Shown: in pieces, positions 8,710-18,166 of the stretch
Position numbering within the stretch: the first letter of the stretch is position 1
Layout of the letters: the number at the start of each line of letters is the position of its first letter
Source of the DNA: Hoylesella nanceiensis DSM 19126 = JCM 15639
GTDB lineage: Bacteria > Bacteroidota > Bacteroidia > Bacteroidales > Bacteroidaceae
Length of the DNA stretch: 64,000 nt
Direction: 5' to 3'
Assembly (NCBI RefSeq): GCF_000379965.1
Contig: NZ_KB904331.1
Span: 186,001 to 250,000 of the forward strand
Program-made: the position numbers and the translations under genes
Notes under the pieces: model-generated
Database searches by the model: none
Seen by the model: the letters and a program-made list of their open reading frames with translations, nothing else
What the model was told of the DNA's origin: nothing

Positions 8710-9372
8710 ATGACAGCACAAAAACAAGCAAACGATATCACCCCAAACAAGACTCAAAGCAATAACAGTTCTAACGCAATCACAGGCGAAGTAGAACGCC
8801 ATCCCTTTGAACCTTTCTTGCCAAAGAACGCTAAATTATTGATGTTAGGTAGCTTTCCGCCTGCTGAACACAGATGGACAATGCACTTTTATTATCCTAA
8901 TTACATCAATGATATGTGGCGAATTGTGGGCATTATCTTCTTTAACGACAAAGAATACTTCGTTGATAAAGAGCAAAAAAGCTTTTATGTAGACAAACTT
9001 ATATCGTTTTTAACCGACAAAGGGATAGCTTTATTCGACACTGCCACAGCGATAATAAGAACCAAAGGCACTGCTGCCGATAAAGACTTAGAGGTAGTTG
9101 AAACAACAGATGTAGCAGCATTACTCGATAAGATACCACAATGCACCGCCATTGTAACCACTGGTGAGAAGGCAACAGAAGTGCTGATGCAACAATTTAA
9201 CATTAAAGAAAAGCCCAAAGTGGGTTGCTTTGTAAGCTTTACTTTTAACAACAAAGAGATGAAACTCTATCGAATGCCAAGTAGTTCAAGGGCATATCCC
9301 ATGAAAATAGAGCGCAAAGCAGAGTTCTACAGACAAATGTTTAGCGATGTTTTTGCAAGCAATAATCAATAA
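8710..9372 (+). CDS. Uracil-DNA glycosylase superfamily protein (TDG/Mug-like)
   Basis: Predicted base-excision-repair glycosylase removing uracil or mismatched thymine from DNA. 220 residues from the chosen ATG. The fold begins with H-P-F-E-P-F-L-P and L-M-L-G-S-F-P-P, the water-activating loop equivalent; a central D-T-A-T-A-I-I-R segment and C-terminal R-M-P-S-S-S-R-A-Y-P (the DNA-intercalation loop equivalent) complete the UDG pattern. The frame extends to an ATG at 8653, but that lies inside the upstream terminator loop and adds a hydrophobic non-conserved leader, so 8710 is preferred. It is followed 46 bp later by uridine kinase. Exact base preference unknown. Confidence 0.72.
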   Translation: MTAQKQANDITPNKTQSNNSSNAITGEVERHPFEPFLPKNAKLLMLGSFPPAEHRWTMHFYYPNYINDMWRIVGIIFFNDKEYFVDKEQKSFYVDKLISFLTDKGIALFDTATAIIRTKGTAADKDLEVVETTDVAALLDKIPQCTAIVTTGEKATEVLMQQFNIKEKPKVGCFVSFTFNNKEMKLYRMPSSSRAYPMKIERKAEFYRQMFSDVFASNNQ

Positions 9373-9418
9373 AGAACATTCTATATCAATATTCATACAA
9401 TCATAAAATACAGATAAT

Positions 9419-10039
9419 ATGGCAACAGATATAACCATTATAGGCATTGCAGGCGGAACAGGTTCAGGCAAATCAACCGTTGTTCGCAAAATAGTTGAAG
9501 CGCTTCCACCGCACCATGTAGCCGTAGTTCCATTGGATTCTTATTACAACGACACAACAGGAATGACCGAAGAAGAGCGTCATGCGATTAATTTCGATCA
9601 CCCTGACGCATTCGATTGGAAGCTACTTATCAAGCAAGTAAACGACCTTCGCAATGGACTAACAATCGAACAGCCCACCTATTCGTATATTCTTTGTAAC
9701 CGATTGAGCGAAACTATCACCGTAGAACCAAAGCCTGTGATTATCATCGAGGGCATTATGACCTTGTTAAACAAGAAACTTCGTGAGATGATGGACCTCA
9801 AAATCTTTGTTGATTGCGATCCAGATGAACGCCTAATACGCAATATTCAGCGTGATACAATCGACCGTGGACGCACTGTTACAATGGTTATGGAGCGCTA
9901 TATCGAAGTTCTTAAACCCATGCACGAGCAGTTTATCGAACCAACAAAGCGTTATGCAGACGTCATTATACCACAAGGTGGAGAGAATGAAAAGGGTATT
10001 GGCATCGTTTGTGCATACATCAAGCATCTTGTTCCATAA
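9419..10039 (+). CDS. udk: Uridine kinase
   Basis: Phosphorylates uridine and cytidine to UMP and CMP with ATP or GTP in pyrimidine salvage. 206 residues, the normal length. The P-loop G-G-T-G-S-G-K-S-T is near residue 13; S/Y-Y-N-D follows in the nucleoside-binding region, with F-D-H-P-D-A-F-D and the lid region R-D-T-I-D-R-G-R typical of the family. Cytoplasmic. It may be cotranscribed with the DNA glycosylase 46 bp upstream. Dihydroorotase elsewhere in the window shows that de novo pyrimidine synthesis is also present. Confidence 0.95.
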   Translation: MATDITIIGIAGGTGSGKSTVVRKIVEALPPHHVAVVPLDSYYNDTTGMTEEERHAINFDHPDAFDWKLLIKQVNDLRNGLTIEQPTYSYILCNRLSETITVEPKPVIIIEGIMTLLNKKLREMMDLKIFVDCDPDERLIRNIQRDTIDRGRTVTMVMERYIEVLKPMHEQFIEPTKRYADVIIPQGGENEKGIGIVCAYIKHLVP

Positions 10040-10096
10040 GTTTCTCTTTTTCAATAAGAAAGAAATTCAAACTGCGCTACAATTCAGTTGATAAAT

Positions 10097-10184
10097 AAAA
10101 GCATTGCTATTGACTTGCAAAAGCAATGTTATTACAGCATAAAAGCATAGCTATTACATTGTAAAAGCTATGCTTTTTAAATAC
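10097..10184 (+). repeat. 22-bp tetrad element 2 (four units)
   Basis: The cleanest copy: units start at 10097, 10119, 10141 and 10163, each beginning AAAAGC. It lies between convergent udk (+) and the low-complexity secreted protein (-), 58 bp after the udk stop. A fifth partial AAAAG follows at 10185. Confidence 0.9.
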
Positions 10185-10332
10185 AAAAGAATAAGACTTA
10201 TGAAGGAGCTCTTGTGTATTTAAGAGACTTCATAAGTCTTTCTATTATAACTCGTTGCTCTTTTTAGGAAGGAAGAAGCCAAACCTTGGGTGTCTTTTTG
10301 CAAAGACCTTACTTATATTATCATCTTTTATA

Positions 10333-11214
10333 TTATCTTCTTGAAGGTGAATTGCCTCCGAAACCTGTTGTTCCTGATGGGTTGTTGTTGCCTCCAAAGT
10401 TCGAAGAAGAACCAGAAGAGCCACCGAAACTACCACTTGATGGAGCGCTTTGACTGCGTGTTGCACCGCTTCCAGAGAAGTTACTGCCACGTCCAAAGCC
10501 ATCATTTCCAAAGCCATTGTTACCAAATGAGTCTTGACTTGATGAGCTATTGCGACTTCTTCCGTTACCAAATGATCTTGTAGAGCTATTGTCATAGTAT
10601 CCAGAAGCACGTCCACCAAACGAACTTTGATTGTAAGTATCGTCGTAAGAGCGGCGTCTACTTGGGCTATATTGTCCACTTCCACTCACCCAAGAGCCAT
10701 TATCATAGTAGTCTCTCATACCATATCTAGAGCGAGAAGAGTTGCCATTACCAAATGTTCTGCCATCATACCAAGAGCGATTGCCATTGTTATACCAGCT
10801 ATGAGCACCTCTATATGTTGAATAGAAATCAGGTTCTCCGAAATAATAGTAATTTCTTCGTGGATATCTTGCATATAAAGAGAAACGCCAGTAACCATCA
10901 TTATAATACAATGGGCGGTAGAAATAAGATGCATTACAGAAGGCTCTATATTGCCAGTTGTATAAGATATACTGCAAATCTAAGTTTCTTCGTTCCCAAT
11001 AAATGCCATATATATCATTGTATGAGTCTACTCTCATCAAATAATCGAGATTTATTTCATACACAGCCTCATATTGTTCTTCGGTTAAGTTCAACTCATA
11101 AGCCATCTTATCTGCCAAGAACAATGCGTGTTGCCGTGCTTGTAAATAACTCATTGCCTGTGTTGTTACAACTGCACTCACAAACAATAGGAATGTAACT
11201 ATATATCTTTTCAT
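10333..11214 (-). CDS. Secreted Tyr/Asn/Gly/Ser-rich low-complexity protein, unknown function
   Basis: Not recognised beyond general form. 293 residues with an N-terminal signal peptide (cleavage near T-Q-A). Residues about 25-70 form a helical segment containing L-N-L-T-E-E-Q-Y-E-A-V-Y-E-I-N, reminiscent of the LTxxQ helices of Spy/CpxP-like periplasmic proteins. Residues 75-140 are Tyr/Arg rich (R-R-N-Y-Y-Y-F-G), and the last 140 residues are a Ser/Gly/Asn repeat-like tail with many N-G-N, S-F-G and F-G-G steps, probably disordered. A -7 box lies at 11246-11253. Could be an envelope stress or matrix protein; function is open. Confidence 0.6.
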   Translation of the reverse strand: MKRYIVTFLLFVSAVVTTQAMSYLQARQHALFLADKMAYELNLTEEQYEAVYEINLDYLMRVDSYNDIYGIYWERRNLDLQYILYNWQYRAFCNASYFYRPLYYNDGYWRFSLYARYPRRNYYYFGEPDFYSTYRGAHSWYNNGNRSWYDGRTFGNGNSSRSRYGMRDYYDNGSWVSGSGQYSPSRRRSYDDTYNQSSFGGRASGYYDNSSTRSFGNGRSRNSSSSQDSFGNNGFGNDGFGRGSNFSGSGATRSQSAPSSGSFGGSSGSSSNFGGNNNPSGTTGFGGNSPSRR

Positions 11215-11245
11215 AAGCTAAACCTTTAAATTGTTATTGTTGATG

Positions 11246-11253
11246 CAAAGATA
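11246..11253 (-). promoter_or_regulatory. -7 box for the low-complexity secreted protein
   Basis: Minus strand TATCTTTG, an exact TAnnTTTG match, 32 bp upstream of the ATG at 11214. Confidence 0.5.
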
Positions 11254-11448
11254 TCGCTTTATAGGTAGCATCGAAAAGGATTTTCCCTAACATCATAAGG
11301 AATATCCCTAAACATGCTTCTATCTTTCTACCCCTATCCTATTGCCAACCAAAAGATGAGAATAGGAGATGTAAAAAATCAATATTTTTGTTGCAATAAT
11401 ATAATAAAAGTGCTATAATTGCGTTATGAAATTATATTATATATAATA

Positions 11449-13017
11449 ATGAAAAAAGCTTATATCATATCTTTTTGTTGTTTATTCTCTATTAACTGCT
11501 TTGCGCAAGCATGGGTAGATGCAGAAAAAAGCACCCCTGCCCAACCCTTTAAGGATATTGAATACACAATAGAAATGCAAGGTTCGTTCTCTAAAAACGC
11601 CACTCCTTTGTGGCACAATGCCAATAAATACGGCTTAAGTTCATTAGAAACAACCAATGGTTACTTAAGAACTTCGCTCATAAGACCCGTTGAAAACGAT
11701 TCAATTCGACGTTGGGGATTTGGCTATGGCATTGATGTTGCATTGCCAGTGAACTACTCTTCTAAACTAATTGTGCAACAAGCTTTTGCCGAATTGCGTT
11801 GGTTGCATGGCGCATTGACCATTGGAAGCAAAGAACGAACAATGGAATTGAAAAACAATCGCTTAAGTTCTGGAGCACAAACATTGGGTATTAACGCTCG
11901 ACCTGTGCCTCAAGTACGATTAAGTTTACCCGAATATTGGCGTCTTCCCATTGCAAATGGTTGGCTACACTTTAAAGGTCACATTGCACTTGGACGCTTT
12001 ACAGACGACCAATGGATGAAAACCTTCACCAAACAACAATCTAAAAACACCGAAAAGGTGCTTTATAACAGTAAAGCAGGGTTCTTAAAGATTGGCAATG
12101 AAGATGTTTTTGCACCGCTATCTATCGAAATGGGACTCGAAATGGCTACCCAATTTGGAGGTACTTCTTATCGAACCGACCCATTAGGAAATCCTATTAT
12201 TAATAAAGGTGGAACGAGTTTTAAAGACATTATACACGCTTTTATCCCCGGAGGACACGAAGTTACAGAGTCGGACATCGTGTATAAGAACGTAACAGGA
12301 AACCACTTAGGTAGCTGGTTGGCTCGTATTAACTATGATACAGACACCTGGAAGGCTTCAATTTATGCCGATAAGTTCTTCGAAGACCATTCTGCTATGT
12401 TGCAAATCGACTACAATGGTTATGGAACAGGGGCGGAATGGAATCAAAGAACCAAATCTCGTTGGTTCGTATACGACTTTAAAGACTTTCTATTAGGAGC
12501 CGAATTGCAAATGAAATACGGCACTTGGATTCGCAATATCGTGTTCGAATATGTCTATTCTAAATACCAAAGCGGTCCAATATATCACGATAGAACGCCT
12601 AATATACCTGATCATACAGCCGGACGAGACGACTTTTACAACCATCTTGTTTACTCTTCGTGGCAACATTGGGGACAAGTGATGGGCAATCCCTTATATC
12701 TTTCACCTCAATATAATAAGAGCGGCGAAACAGAAGTAAAGGATAATCGTTTTGTTGCCTATCATATTGGATTAGAAGGAACCCCATACGACCATCTAAA
12801 CTATCGTTTCTTAGCTACTTATAGACGTGGTTATGGCTCGTATAATCATCCTTATGTCCATCCAAAGGAAAGCTTTCACTGCATGTTAGAGGCTTCTTAC
12901 CAGCTAAAGAAACGCTGGTTAATAACAGGTTCATATGCAATGGATTTTGGAAAGTATATCGGTAACAACACAGGTGTTCAACTAACAATATCTAAGAAAG
13001 GCATATTAGGATTATGA
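11449..13017 (+). CDS. Capsule assembly Wzi-family outer-membrane protein
   Basis: 522 residues from ATG 11449, with a signal peptide ending near C-F-A-Q; the TTG at 11419 only adds a leader. The mature part is a succession of amphipathic beta strands with aromatic girdles, matching the 18-strand Wzi barrel family, which anchors or organises capsule at the outer membrane. The call rests on overall pattern and on segments such as the early Y-T-I-E-M-Q-G-S-F-S-K-N-A-T-P-L-W-H-N-A-N stretch, common to Bacteroidales Wzi proteins. The stop overlaps the next lipoprotein gene by 4 bp (ATGA). It lies 5 kb from the polysaccharide genes, so any functional link is inferred. Confidence 0.8.
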   Translation: MKKAYIISFCCLFSINCFAQAWVDAEKSTPAQPFKDIEYTIEMQGSFSKNATPLWHNANKYGLSSLETTNGYLRTSLIRPVENDSIRRWGFGYGIDVALPVNYSSKLIVQQAFAELRWLHGALTIGSKERTMELKNNRLSSGAQTLGINARPVPQVRLSLPEYWRLPIANGWLHFKGHIALGRFTDDQWMKTFTKQQSKNTEKVLYNSKAGFLKIGNEDVFAPLSIEMGLEMATQFGGTSYRTDPLGNPIINKGGTSFKDIIHAFIPGGHEVTESDIVYKNVTGNHLGSWLARINYDTDTWKASIYADKFFEDHSAMLQIDYNGYGTGAEWNQRTKSRWFVYDFKDFLLGAELQMKYGTWIRNIVFEYVYSKYQSGPIYHDRTPNIPDHTAGRDDFYNHLVYSSWQHWGQVMGNPLYLSPQYNKSGETEVKDNRFVAYHIGLEGTPYDHLNYRFLATYRRGYGSYNHPYVHPKESFHCMLEASYQLKKRWLITGSYAMDFGKYIGNNTGVQLTISKKGILGL

Positions 13018-13445
13018 AAAAAATACTATTATTCTTCTGTTTGTCGCTCATTATGGTCTCATGTGAGATAGAATCGTCTAAAAATGGAAAGCTTGACGGC
13101 TTTTGGCACTTAACAACTATCGACACAATAGCCACAAAAGGGCACCTAGATGTTAGTGAAAAGCGTTATTTTTGGTCTGTACAAATGCACCTATTGCAGA
13201 TTGCAAGGCAAGAAGGAGGTACGGGTTTAATTGTCTTTAGATTTGAGAATAAAGACAATACTCTTAGAGTTTACGACCCATATGCAAACCACAGAGAAGA
13301 CGGAGACCCTAAAATTACCGACACTTCGATAACCTCTTTAATGGGAATTAACCAGTTAGACGAGACTTTTAAAATAGAAAAACTAACATCAAGTAAGATG
13401 ATTTTAAGCTCATCTACATTGAAATTGTATTTCAGACGCTTTTAA
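13014..13445 (+). CDS. Lipocalin-like lipoprotein
   Basis: 143 residues. A lipoprotein signal with lipobox V-S-C (Cys17) indicates anchoring by an acylated cysteine. The rest is a small beta-rich domain starting G-F-W-H-L-T-T-I-D, the entry typical of Bacteroidales lipocalin-like (DUF5004/DUF4488-type) lipoproteins. It overlaps the wzi-like gene by 4 bp, so it is translated with it and may work at the same membrane. No catalytic residues are recognisable. Ligand unknown. Confidence 0.65.
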   Translation: MKKILLFFCLSLIMVSCEIESSKNGKLDGFWHLTTIDTIATKGHLDVSEKRYFWSVQMHLLQIARQEGGTGLIVFRFENKDNTLRVYDPYANHREDGDPKITDTSITSLMGINQLDETFKIEKLTSSKMILSSSTLKLYFRRF

Positions 13446-13497
13446 AGTGTTTGAAATACATTGTTTTATTATATCATCAATATTTCCCTTTACGACA

Positions 13498-15078
13498 ATG
13501 ACTAATAAGCCATTATTCTCTATTCTATTGCTTTCTTGCGTTTGTTTATACGCACAACCCGCAACAAGTGCATCAACTTCAGAAACAATTAAAACCACAA
13601 CCGAACTGCAAGGCAACAGCACTTCAACCGCTTCTGCACTTCAACCCGCAACCCATTCTATTGCTTCTGATGCGCAAATGCAGCAAAAGCTCAAAACATT
13701 CTTTATCTCACAACTGGATAAAGACATGGTTGAAATGCCCGAAAAAGACCTTTATAATAAAACATTCGACGCCTCTTCAATTGCCAAAGAGCAAGATAGT
13801 ATGTGGAAATTATGGGTAGAAGTGAATAAAGAAAGTCTTGAAAAAAGCGAGTTTAACAAGGTTCTACAAGGACAACACGAATTGATTTGGGACCTACCAA
13901 AACAACAAAAGATGAAAGCAACCATGCTAAGTAGAGGCACAACTCCTAACGGTGGTTTCCCTCTTTTTATCTCTTTGCATGGCGGTGGTAAAGCTTTTGT
14001 AAACAATCCATGGGACTCTCAGTCCAACACAGTTGCCTATCAAAACAACATTAATTTAGCTAATCGTGAAAGAGAGTGGTTCACTTTGTTCTTTATTCCA
14101 CGTATGGCTGACGACAGAGTTGGTCGATGGTACTTGCAACCACAACGTATGATGGTGAGAAGAGTATGCAGATTGGCTGCTGTTTCGGGCTTTGTGAACC
14201 CTAAAAAGATTTATATTTTTGGTTATTCTGAAGGTGGTTACGGCTCACATAGATTGGCTTTGTTCATGCCCGACTATTTTGCTGGGGTCTCACCTATCGC
14301 TGCTTGTGAACCATTAAAGGCCCCCGAAAACCTTAGAAACGTTGCATTCGCAGTGCATATGGGCGAAGAAGACAATGGTTTTGGACGTGCTTCGTATGCT
14401 CGTTTGTGGAAAGATAAGCTAGCAGAACTACAAAAACAGGCACAAAACGACTACATTCACAAAGTAAATATGATTCCTGGAAGGGGCCATCACATCAGTC
14501 CTACCGACCATACTACTTGGCTTTTGCAAAACGAAAAGCGTACTTATCCAAACAAGATTACCTACTTATATTATAATATGACCCACGATTATGATGAAGA
14601 AGCATATTCTAACGGAGTGTATTATCTTGATTTTCGTGAGTTGAAACATCAACCCAATGCAGAGGTGATGTTTGAGGTAGAACACAAAGGAAATGTATTT
14701 AACATCACAACAGATGATGTAAACAATACCAAAGTGCAAGGTTCTTTAGGCTTATTCATCAACGATGTAGACTTTAGTAAGCCCGTTGAGGTGTATAAAG
14801 AGGGTAAGTTGGTGTTTAAACAACTTGTTCAACCTAACGTAGGAGCAATGGCAGATGCGCTTAGTTTGTGGTGCGATCCATTGCGAATGTTCCCTGCAAA
14901 GATCATTATTCCTATGAACGCTCATCACTACCCCACTGCCATTACAACGCAAACAGCAAACAAAGCGCACGAAACAGGTCGCTATAACGTTTTAGGAATG
15001 AGCATTGATAAGCCTGAAAAAGGCATCAATATCGTGAAAATGAGCGACGGAACAACACATAAAGAGCTGATAAAATAA
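13498..15078 (+). CDS. Secreted alpha/beta-hydrolase (esterase/dienelactone-hydrolase-like)
   Basis: 526 residues from ATG 13498 with a signal peptide; a GTG at 13447 precedes it but adds only a leader. A low-complexity Thr/Ser/Ala linker (about residues 22-55) is followed by an alpha/beta-hydrolase domain. The oxyanion strand reads F-I-S-L-H-G-G-G, the nucleophile elbow is G-Y-S-E-G-G-Y (Ser of the triad), and a catalytic His is likely in G-R-G-H-H-I. A C-terminal beta domain of about 150 residues follows. It begins 52 bp after the lipocalin-like gene and may share its transcript. Likely cleaves an ester on a polysaccharide or peptide outside the cytoplasm; substrate unknown. Confidence 0.75.
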   Translation: MTNKPLFSILLLSCVCLYAQPATSASTSETIKTTTELQGNSTSTASALQPATHSIASDAQMQQKLKTFFISQLDKDMVEMPEKDLYNKTFDASSIAKEQDSMWKLWVEVNKESLEKSEFNKVLQGQHELIWDLPKQQKMKATMLSRGTTPNGGFPLFISLHGGGKAFVNNPWDSQSNTVAYQNNINLANREREWFTLFFIPRMADDRVGRWYLQPQRMMVRRVCRLAAVSGFVNPKKIYIFGYSEGGYGSHRLALFMPDYFAGVSPIAACEPLKAPENLRNVAFAVHMGEEDNGFGRASYARLWKDKLAELQKQAQNDYIHKVNMIPGRGHHISPTDHTTWLLQNEKRTYPNKITYLYYNMTHDYDEEAYSNGVYYLDFRELKHQPNAEVMFEVEHKGNVFNITTDDVNNTKVQGSLGLFINDVDFSKPVEVYKEGKLVFKQLVQPNVGAMADALSLWCDPLRMFPAKIIIPMNAHHYPTAITTQTANKAHETGRYNVLGMSIDKPEKGINIVKMSDGTTHKELIK

Positions 15079-15169
15079 CATCAAACCACAAAGTGTAAAA
15101 GCTGATAGATATCAGAATATAATTCAATCTCTATCAAGACTTTACATCAACTCAAATCAAACGAAAAAC

Positions 15170-15257
15170 AAAAGCTTTATTTTTGCATCACAAAGTCAAT
15201 GCTTTTTACATACAATAGCTATGCTTTTACACACTAAAAGCATAGCTATTACGTTAT
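15170..15257 (+). repeat. 22-bp tetrad element 3 (four units)
   Basis: Units start at 15170, 15192, 15214 and 15236. Here the element lies between two genes on the same strand (esterase and TonB-type barrel), about 90 bp after the esterase stop. The remaining gap to 15570 shows no ORF or other clear element. Confidence 0.82.
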
Positions 15258-15571
15258 AATAAAAAGGAGATAAATAATTGGTTTGTATTCTTTATTTTGA
15301 CAAGAGGATACAAAGCCATTCTAATTTTTTAGCAAAGAAGATTAGAAAAGGATACAAAAAGCATCAAAATAAGCATTTTTACGCTCAAAAAAGCAGTGAA
15401 TTATTCGAAAAAAGAGATGAAAATGCGGTGCAAATACTCAGGGAAAAGTAAGCGTATAAAGTGTTAAAACAGCGCATTTTACAAGTCATTGAATTATATT
15501 CAATTAGGTTTAACAATTCGAAGAGAGTCTTGAGTGTTAAAAAATTTTGATATTTCGATTTATTTTTGTTA

Positions 15572-15599
15572 CTTTGCATGCAAAGAATAATTAATTATT
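15572..15599. promoter_or_regulatory. Two adjacent perfect palindromes before the TonB-barrel operon
   Basis: CTTTGCATGCAAAG (15572-15585) and AATAATTAATTATT (15586-15599) are perfect 14-bp palindromes laid end to end, ending 14 bp before the ATG at 15614. The first overlaps the weak -7-like TTACTTTG. They could be operator sites for a dimeric regulator, or mRNA leader hairpins. No regulator can be assigned. Confidence 0.4.
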
Positions 15600-15613
15600 A
15601 ATCAACACATATT

Positions 15614-18154
15614 ATGCAAATTAAGCTTCATCTAGCGATTTTTGCTCTTTGTTACTCACCATTTGTGATGGCTCAAAACACGAATGATGACAAGCAAAAG
15701 AGCCAAACATCAAGCGCCAACGAAGCGGCTTTTACTTTTACAGAAGCCCAATTAGGAGAAAATGAAAACATGTCGCAAAATGTAACCATTATCAATTCTG
15801 GTACCAATCTTTATGCGTCTCAAGTAGGATTCTTATTCTCTCCTGTGAGATTTCGTTACAGAGCACTCAACCAAAAGTATAATGAAGTATACGTAAATGG
15901 TGCTCCTGCCAACGATATTGAAAGCGGACAATTCCGTTTCTCACATGTAGGTGGACTCAATCAACAAACAAAAAATGCTGATTTTGCTTTACCTTTCGAA
16001 TCGAACAGCTTTACAATGCCAGATATGGCAGGCTCTAATAACTATGATTTCCGCCCCGCAAATCAAGCAGCTGGTCATAGATTTACATTAGGAGGAGCCA
16101 ACCGTAACTACACACTTCGTGGTATGTACACTTACAATAGTGGCTTAAACAAAAACGGATGGGCATTCTCTGGAAACCTAACTTATCGTTGGGCGAAAGA
16201 AGGTTATATAGAAGGAACATTCTATAACGCTCTTTCTTATTTCTTCGGAGTACAAAAAGTGTTCGGCAATAAAGACAAACATTCTATCGCATTCAGCACT
16301 TGGGGTAACCCAACAGAACGTGCTTCACAAGGCGCAGCCACTGATGAAAGCTACTGGATTGCTAACGATCGCTACTATAACCCATATTGGGGATACCAAA
16401 ATGGCAAGAAAAGAAATTCACGAATTGTGAACGATTTCGCTCCATCTGCTGTACTTACATGGGACTGGAAGATTACTGATGACATGAAGCTTACTACTTC
16501 TGTTTTGGGAAAATACAGCATGTATAAGAGCACAAAGCTAAACTATAACAACAGCGATAACCCACAACCAGACTATTGGAAGATGCTTCCAAGTAGCTAT
16601 TATGATGTGTTCGATGCTTCAAGCACCCAATTTAGAACAGATCAAAGCTTAGCTGATTGGAAGACTGCATATAACTATTTAACTGCATCTAAGGCTAATC
16701 GCCAAATCAATTGGGATCGTTTATACCAAGCAAACATCAATGCAAACGCTCAAGGAGTAGACGCTATGTATTTCATTCAAGCAAGAAGAAACGATGCATT
16801 TACACTCTCTTTGGCTTCAACTCTTAACGCACACTTAGACAAAAAGTCTGCTTGGAACCTTGGATACATCTTTGTTACTAACAATACTCGCCATTATCAA
16901 ACAATGGAAGACTTGTTAGGTGCAACCTCATATCACAACGTAAATACCTATGCTATTGGTACTTACGCACCTACTTCTAACCAAGTTCAATACGACTTGA
17001 ACAACCCTAACGCTAAAGTTGGTAAGGGAGACGTATTTGGTTACGACTATAATATCCTTATAAATAAAGCACAAGCGTGGACAAGCTACAGCCGTTTGGT
17101 TGGTCGTTTCAACCTTATGGGTGCTGCAAGAATAGGCGGTGTGAGCATGCAACGTGATGGAAAGATGCGCAATGGTTTGTTCGAAGCAAACTCATACGGC
17201 AAGAGTGGTGTTGCAAGATTCCTTGAAGGTGGAGCTAAAGTGGCTATCAATTACAGCGCAGGACGTGGTCATACATTCTCTGTTGGCGCAGGTTATCAAT
17301 ACAATGCACCAACAGCAGCTGTATCTTTCGCTGCTCCTGAAATGAATAACGACTTCGCTTTAAATCTAAAGAACGAACGAGTACTTAGCACCGACTTTGC
17401 TTATCAATATCAATCTGCAAGAGTTCACATCAATCTTAATGCTTATTACAATGCGATAAACAATGTCACAGAGTGGCAAAACTTCTACTTTGATGATATC
17501 AACTCTTTCTCTTACGTTTCTATAACAGGCGGAAAGAAGGCTTATTATGGCGTAGAAGCAGCTCTTAAGTATAAAGTGAACAGCACATTCGATATCAAGT
17601 TACTTGGTACTGTTAGTGAAGCTAAGAACACAAACGATGCAAATGTAAACTATCTTAATTCAACTCAAGGAGTATATAACGAAGACAAGCTATTAAATAA
17701 GGATATGCGTGAGTCTGGAACTCCATTAACTGCAGCTAGTGCAATATTGAGTTATCACAAGAAGGGTTGGTTTATTGACTTAGCAGGAAATTACTATGAC
17801 CGCATTTATTTAGGTTACTCACCTTATTATAGATATAAGAGCGTGGGCGAAAAACGTGGAAACGTGGATAGTAATGGAAACGTATTGCGTCTTGCTCAAG
17901 AGAAAGGTAAAGGCGGATTTATGCTAGATGCATCTATTGGTAAGAGCATTTATCTAAAGAAAGGTTCGTTGTCTATCAACCTAATGCTTACCAATGTTCT
18001 CAACAACCAAAATATTGTTACAGGTGGTTACGAACAAAGTCGTTCAGACTTCACCGCTTCTGGAAACGCAAGAGCCTACAAGTTCTCTCGTAATCCTAAG
18101 AAATACTATGCTTACGGAACCAACGGTATGCTTAATATCACATATAAATTCTAA
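15614..18154 (+). CDS. TonB-dependent-receptor-type outer-membrane protein
   Basis: 846 residues with a signal peptide cleaved near V-M-A-Q. An N-terminal plug-like region (about 60-160) with Y-N-E-V-Y-V-N-G-A-P-A-N-D-I-E-S-G is followed by a large beta-barrel of alternating aromatic strands ending in a C-terminal Phe, as outer-membrane proteins do. It lacks the N-terminal carboxypeptidase-like domain common in SusC proteins. Two lipoprotein genes follow at 12 and 20 bp, so this is a three-gene operon resembling a SusC/lipoprotein uptake system. The OB-like nature of the partners points away from glycans and possibly to nucleic acid, but the cargo is unproved. Confidence 0.8.
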   Translation: MQIKLHLAIFALCYSPFVMAQNTNDDKQKSQTSSANEAAFTFTEAQLGENENMSQNVTIINSGTNLYASQVGFLFSPVRFRYRALNQKYNEVYVNGAPANDIESGQFRFSHVGGLNQQTKNADFALPFESNSFTMPDMAGSNNYDFRPANQAAGHRFTLGGANRNYTLRGMYTYNSGLNKNGWAFSGNLTYRWAKEGYIEGTFYNALSYFFGVQKVFGNKDKHSIAFSTWGNPTERASQGAATDESYWIANDRYYNPYWGYQNGKKRNSRIVNDFAPSAVLTWDWKITDDMKLTTSVLGKYSMYKSTKLNYNNSDNPQPDYWKMLPSSYYDVFDASSTQFRTDQSLADWKTAYNYLTASKANRQINWDRLYQANINANAQGVDAMYFIQARRNDAFTLSLASTLNAHLDKKSAWNLGYIFVTNNTRHYQTMEDLLGATSYHNVNTYAIGTYAPTSNQVQYDLNNPNAKVGKGDVFGYDYNILINKAQAWTSYSRLVGRFNLMGAARIGGVSMQRDGKMRNGLFEANSYGKSGVARFLEGGAKVAINYSAGRGHTFSVGAGYQYNAPTAAVSFAAPEMNNDFALNLKNERVLSTDFAYQYQSARVHINLNAYYNAINNVTEWQNFYFDDINSFSYVSITGGKKAYYGVEAALKYKVNSTFDIKLLGTVSEAKNTNDANVNYLNSTQGVYNEDKLLNKDMRESGTPLTAASAILSYHKKGWFIDLAGNYYDRIYLGYSPYYRYKSVGEKRGNVDSNGNVLRLAQEKGKGGFMLDASIGKSIYLKKGSLSINLMLTNVLNNQNIVTGGYEQSRSDFTASGNARAYKFSRNPKKYYAYGTNGMLNITYKF

Positions 18155-18166
18155 ATTCATTGCACA

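Noticed and set aside
15385-15579. 64-residue minus-strand frame upstream of the TonB-barrel operon
   Set aside because: Ser/Leu/Asn-rich chance frame in AT-rich DNA ending in the palindromic promoter region; no motif.
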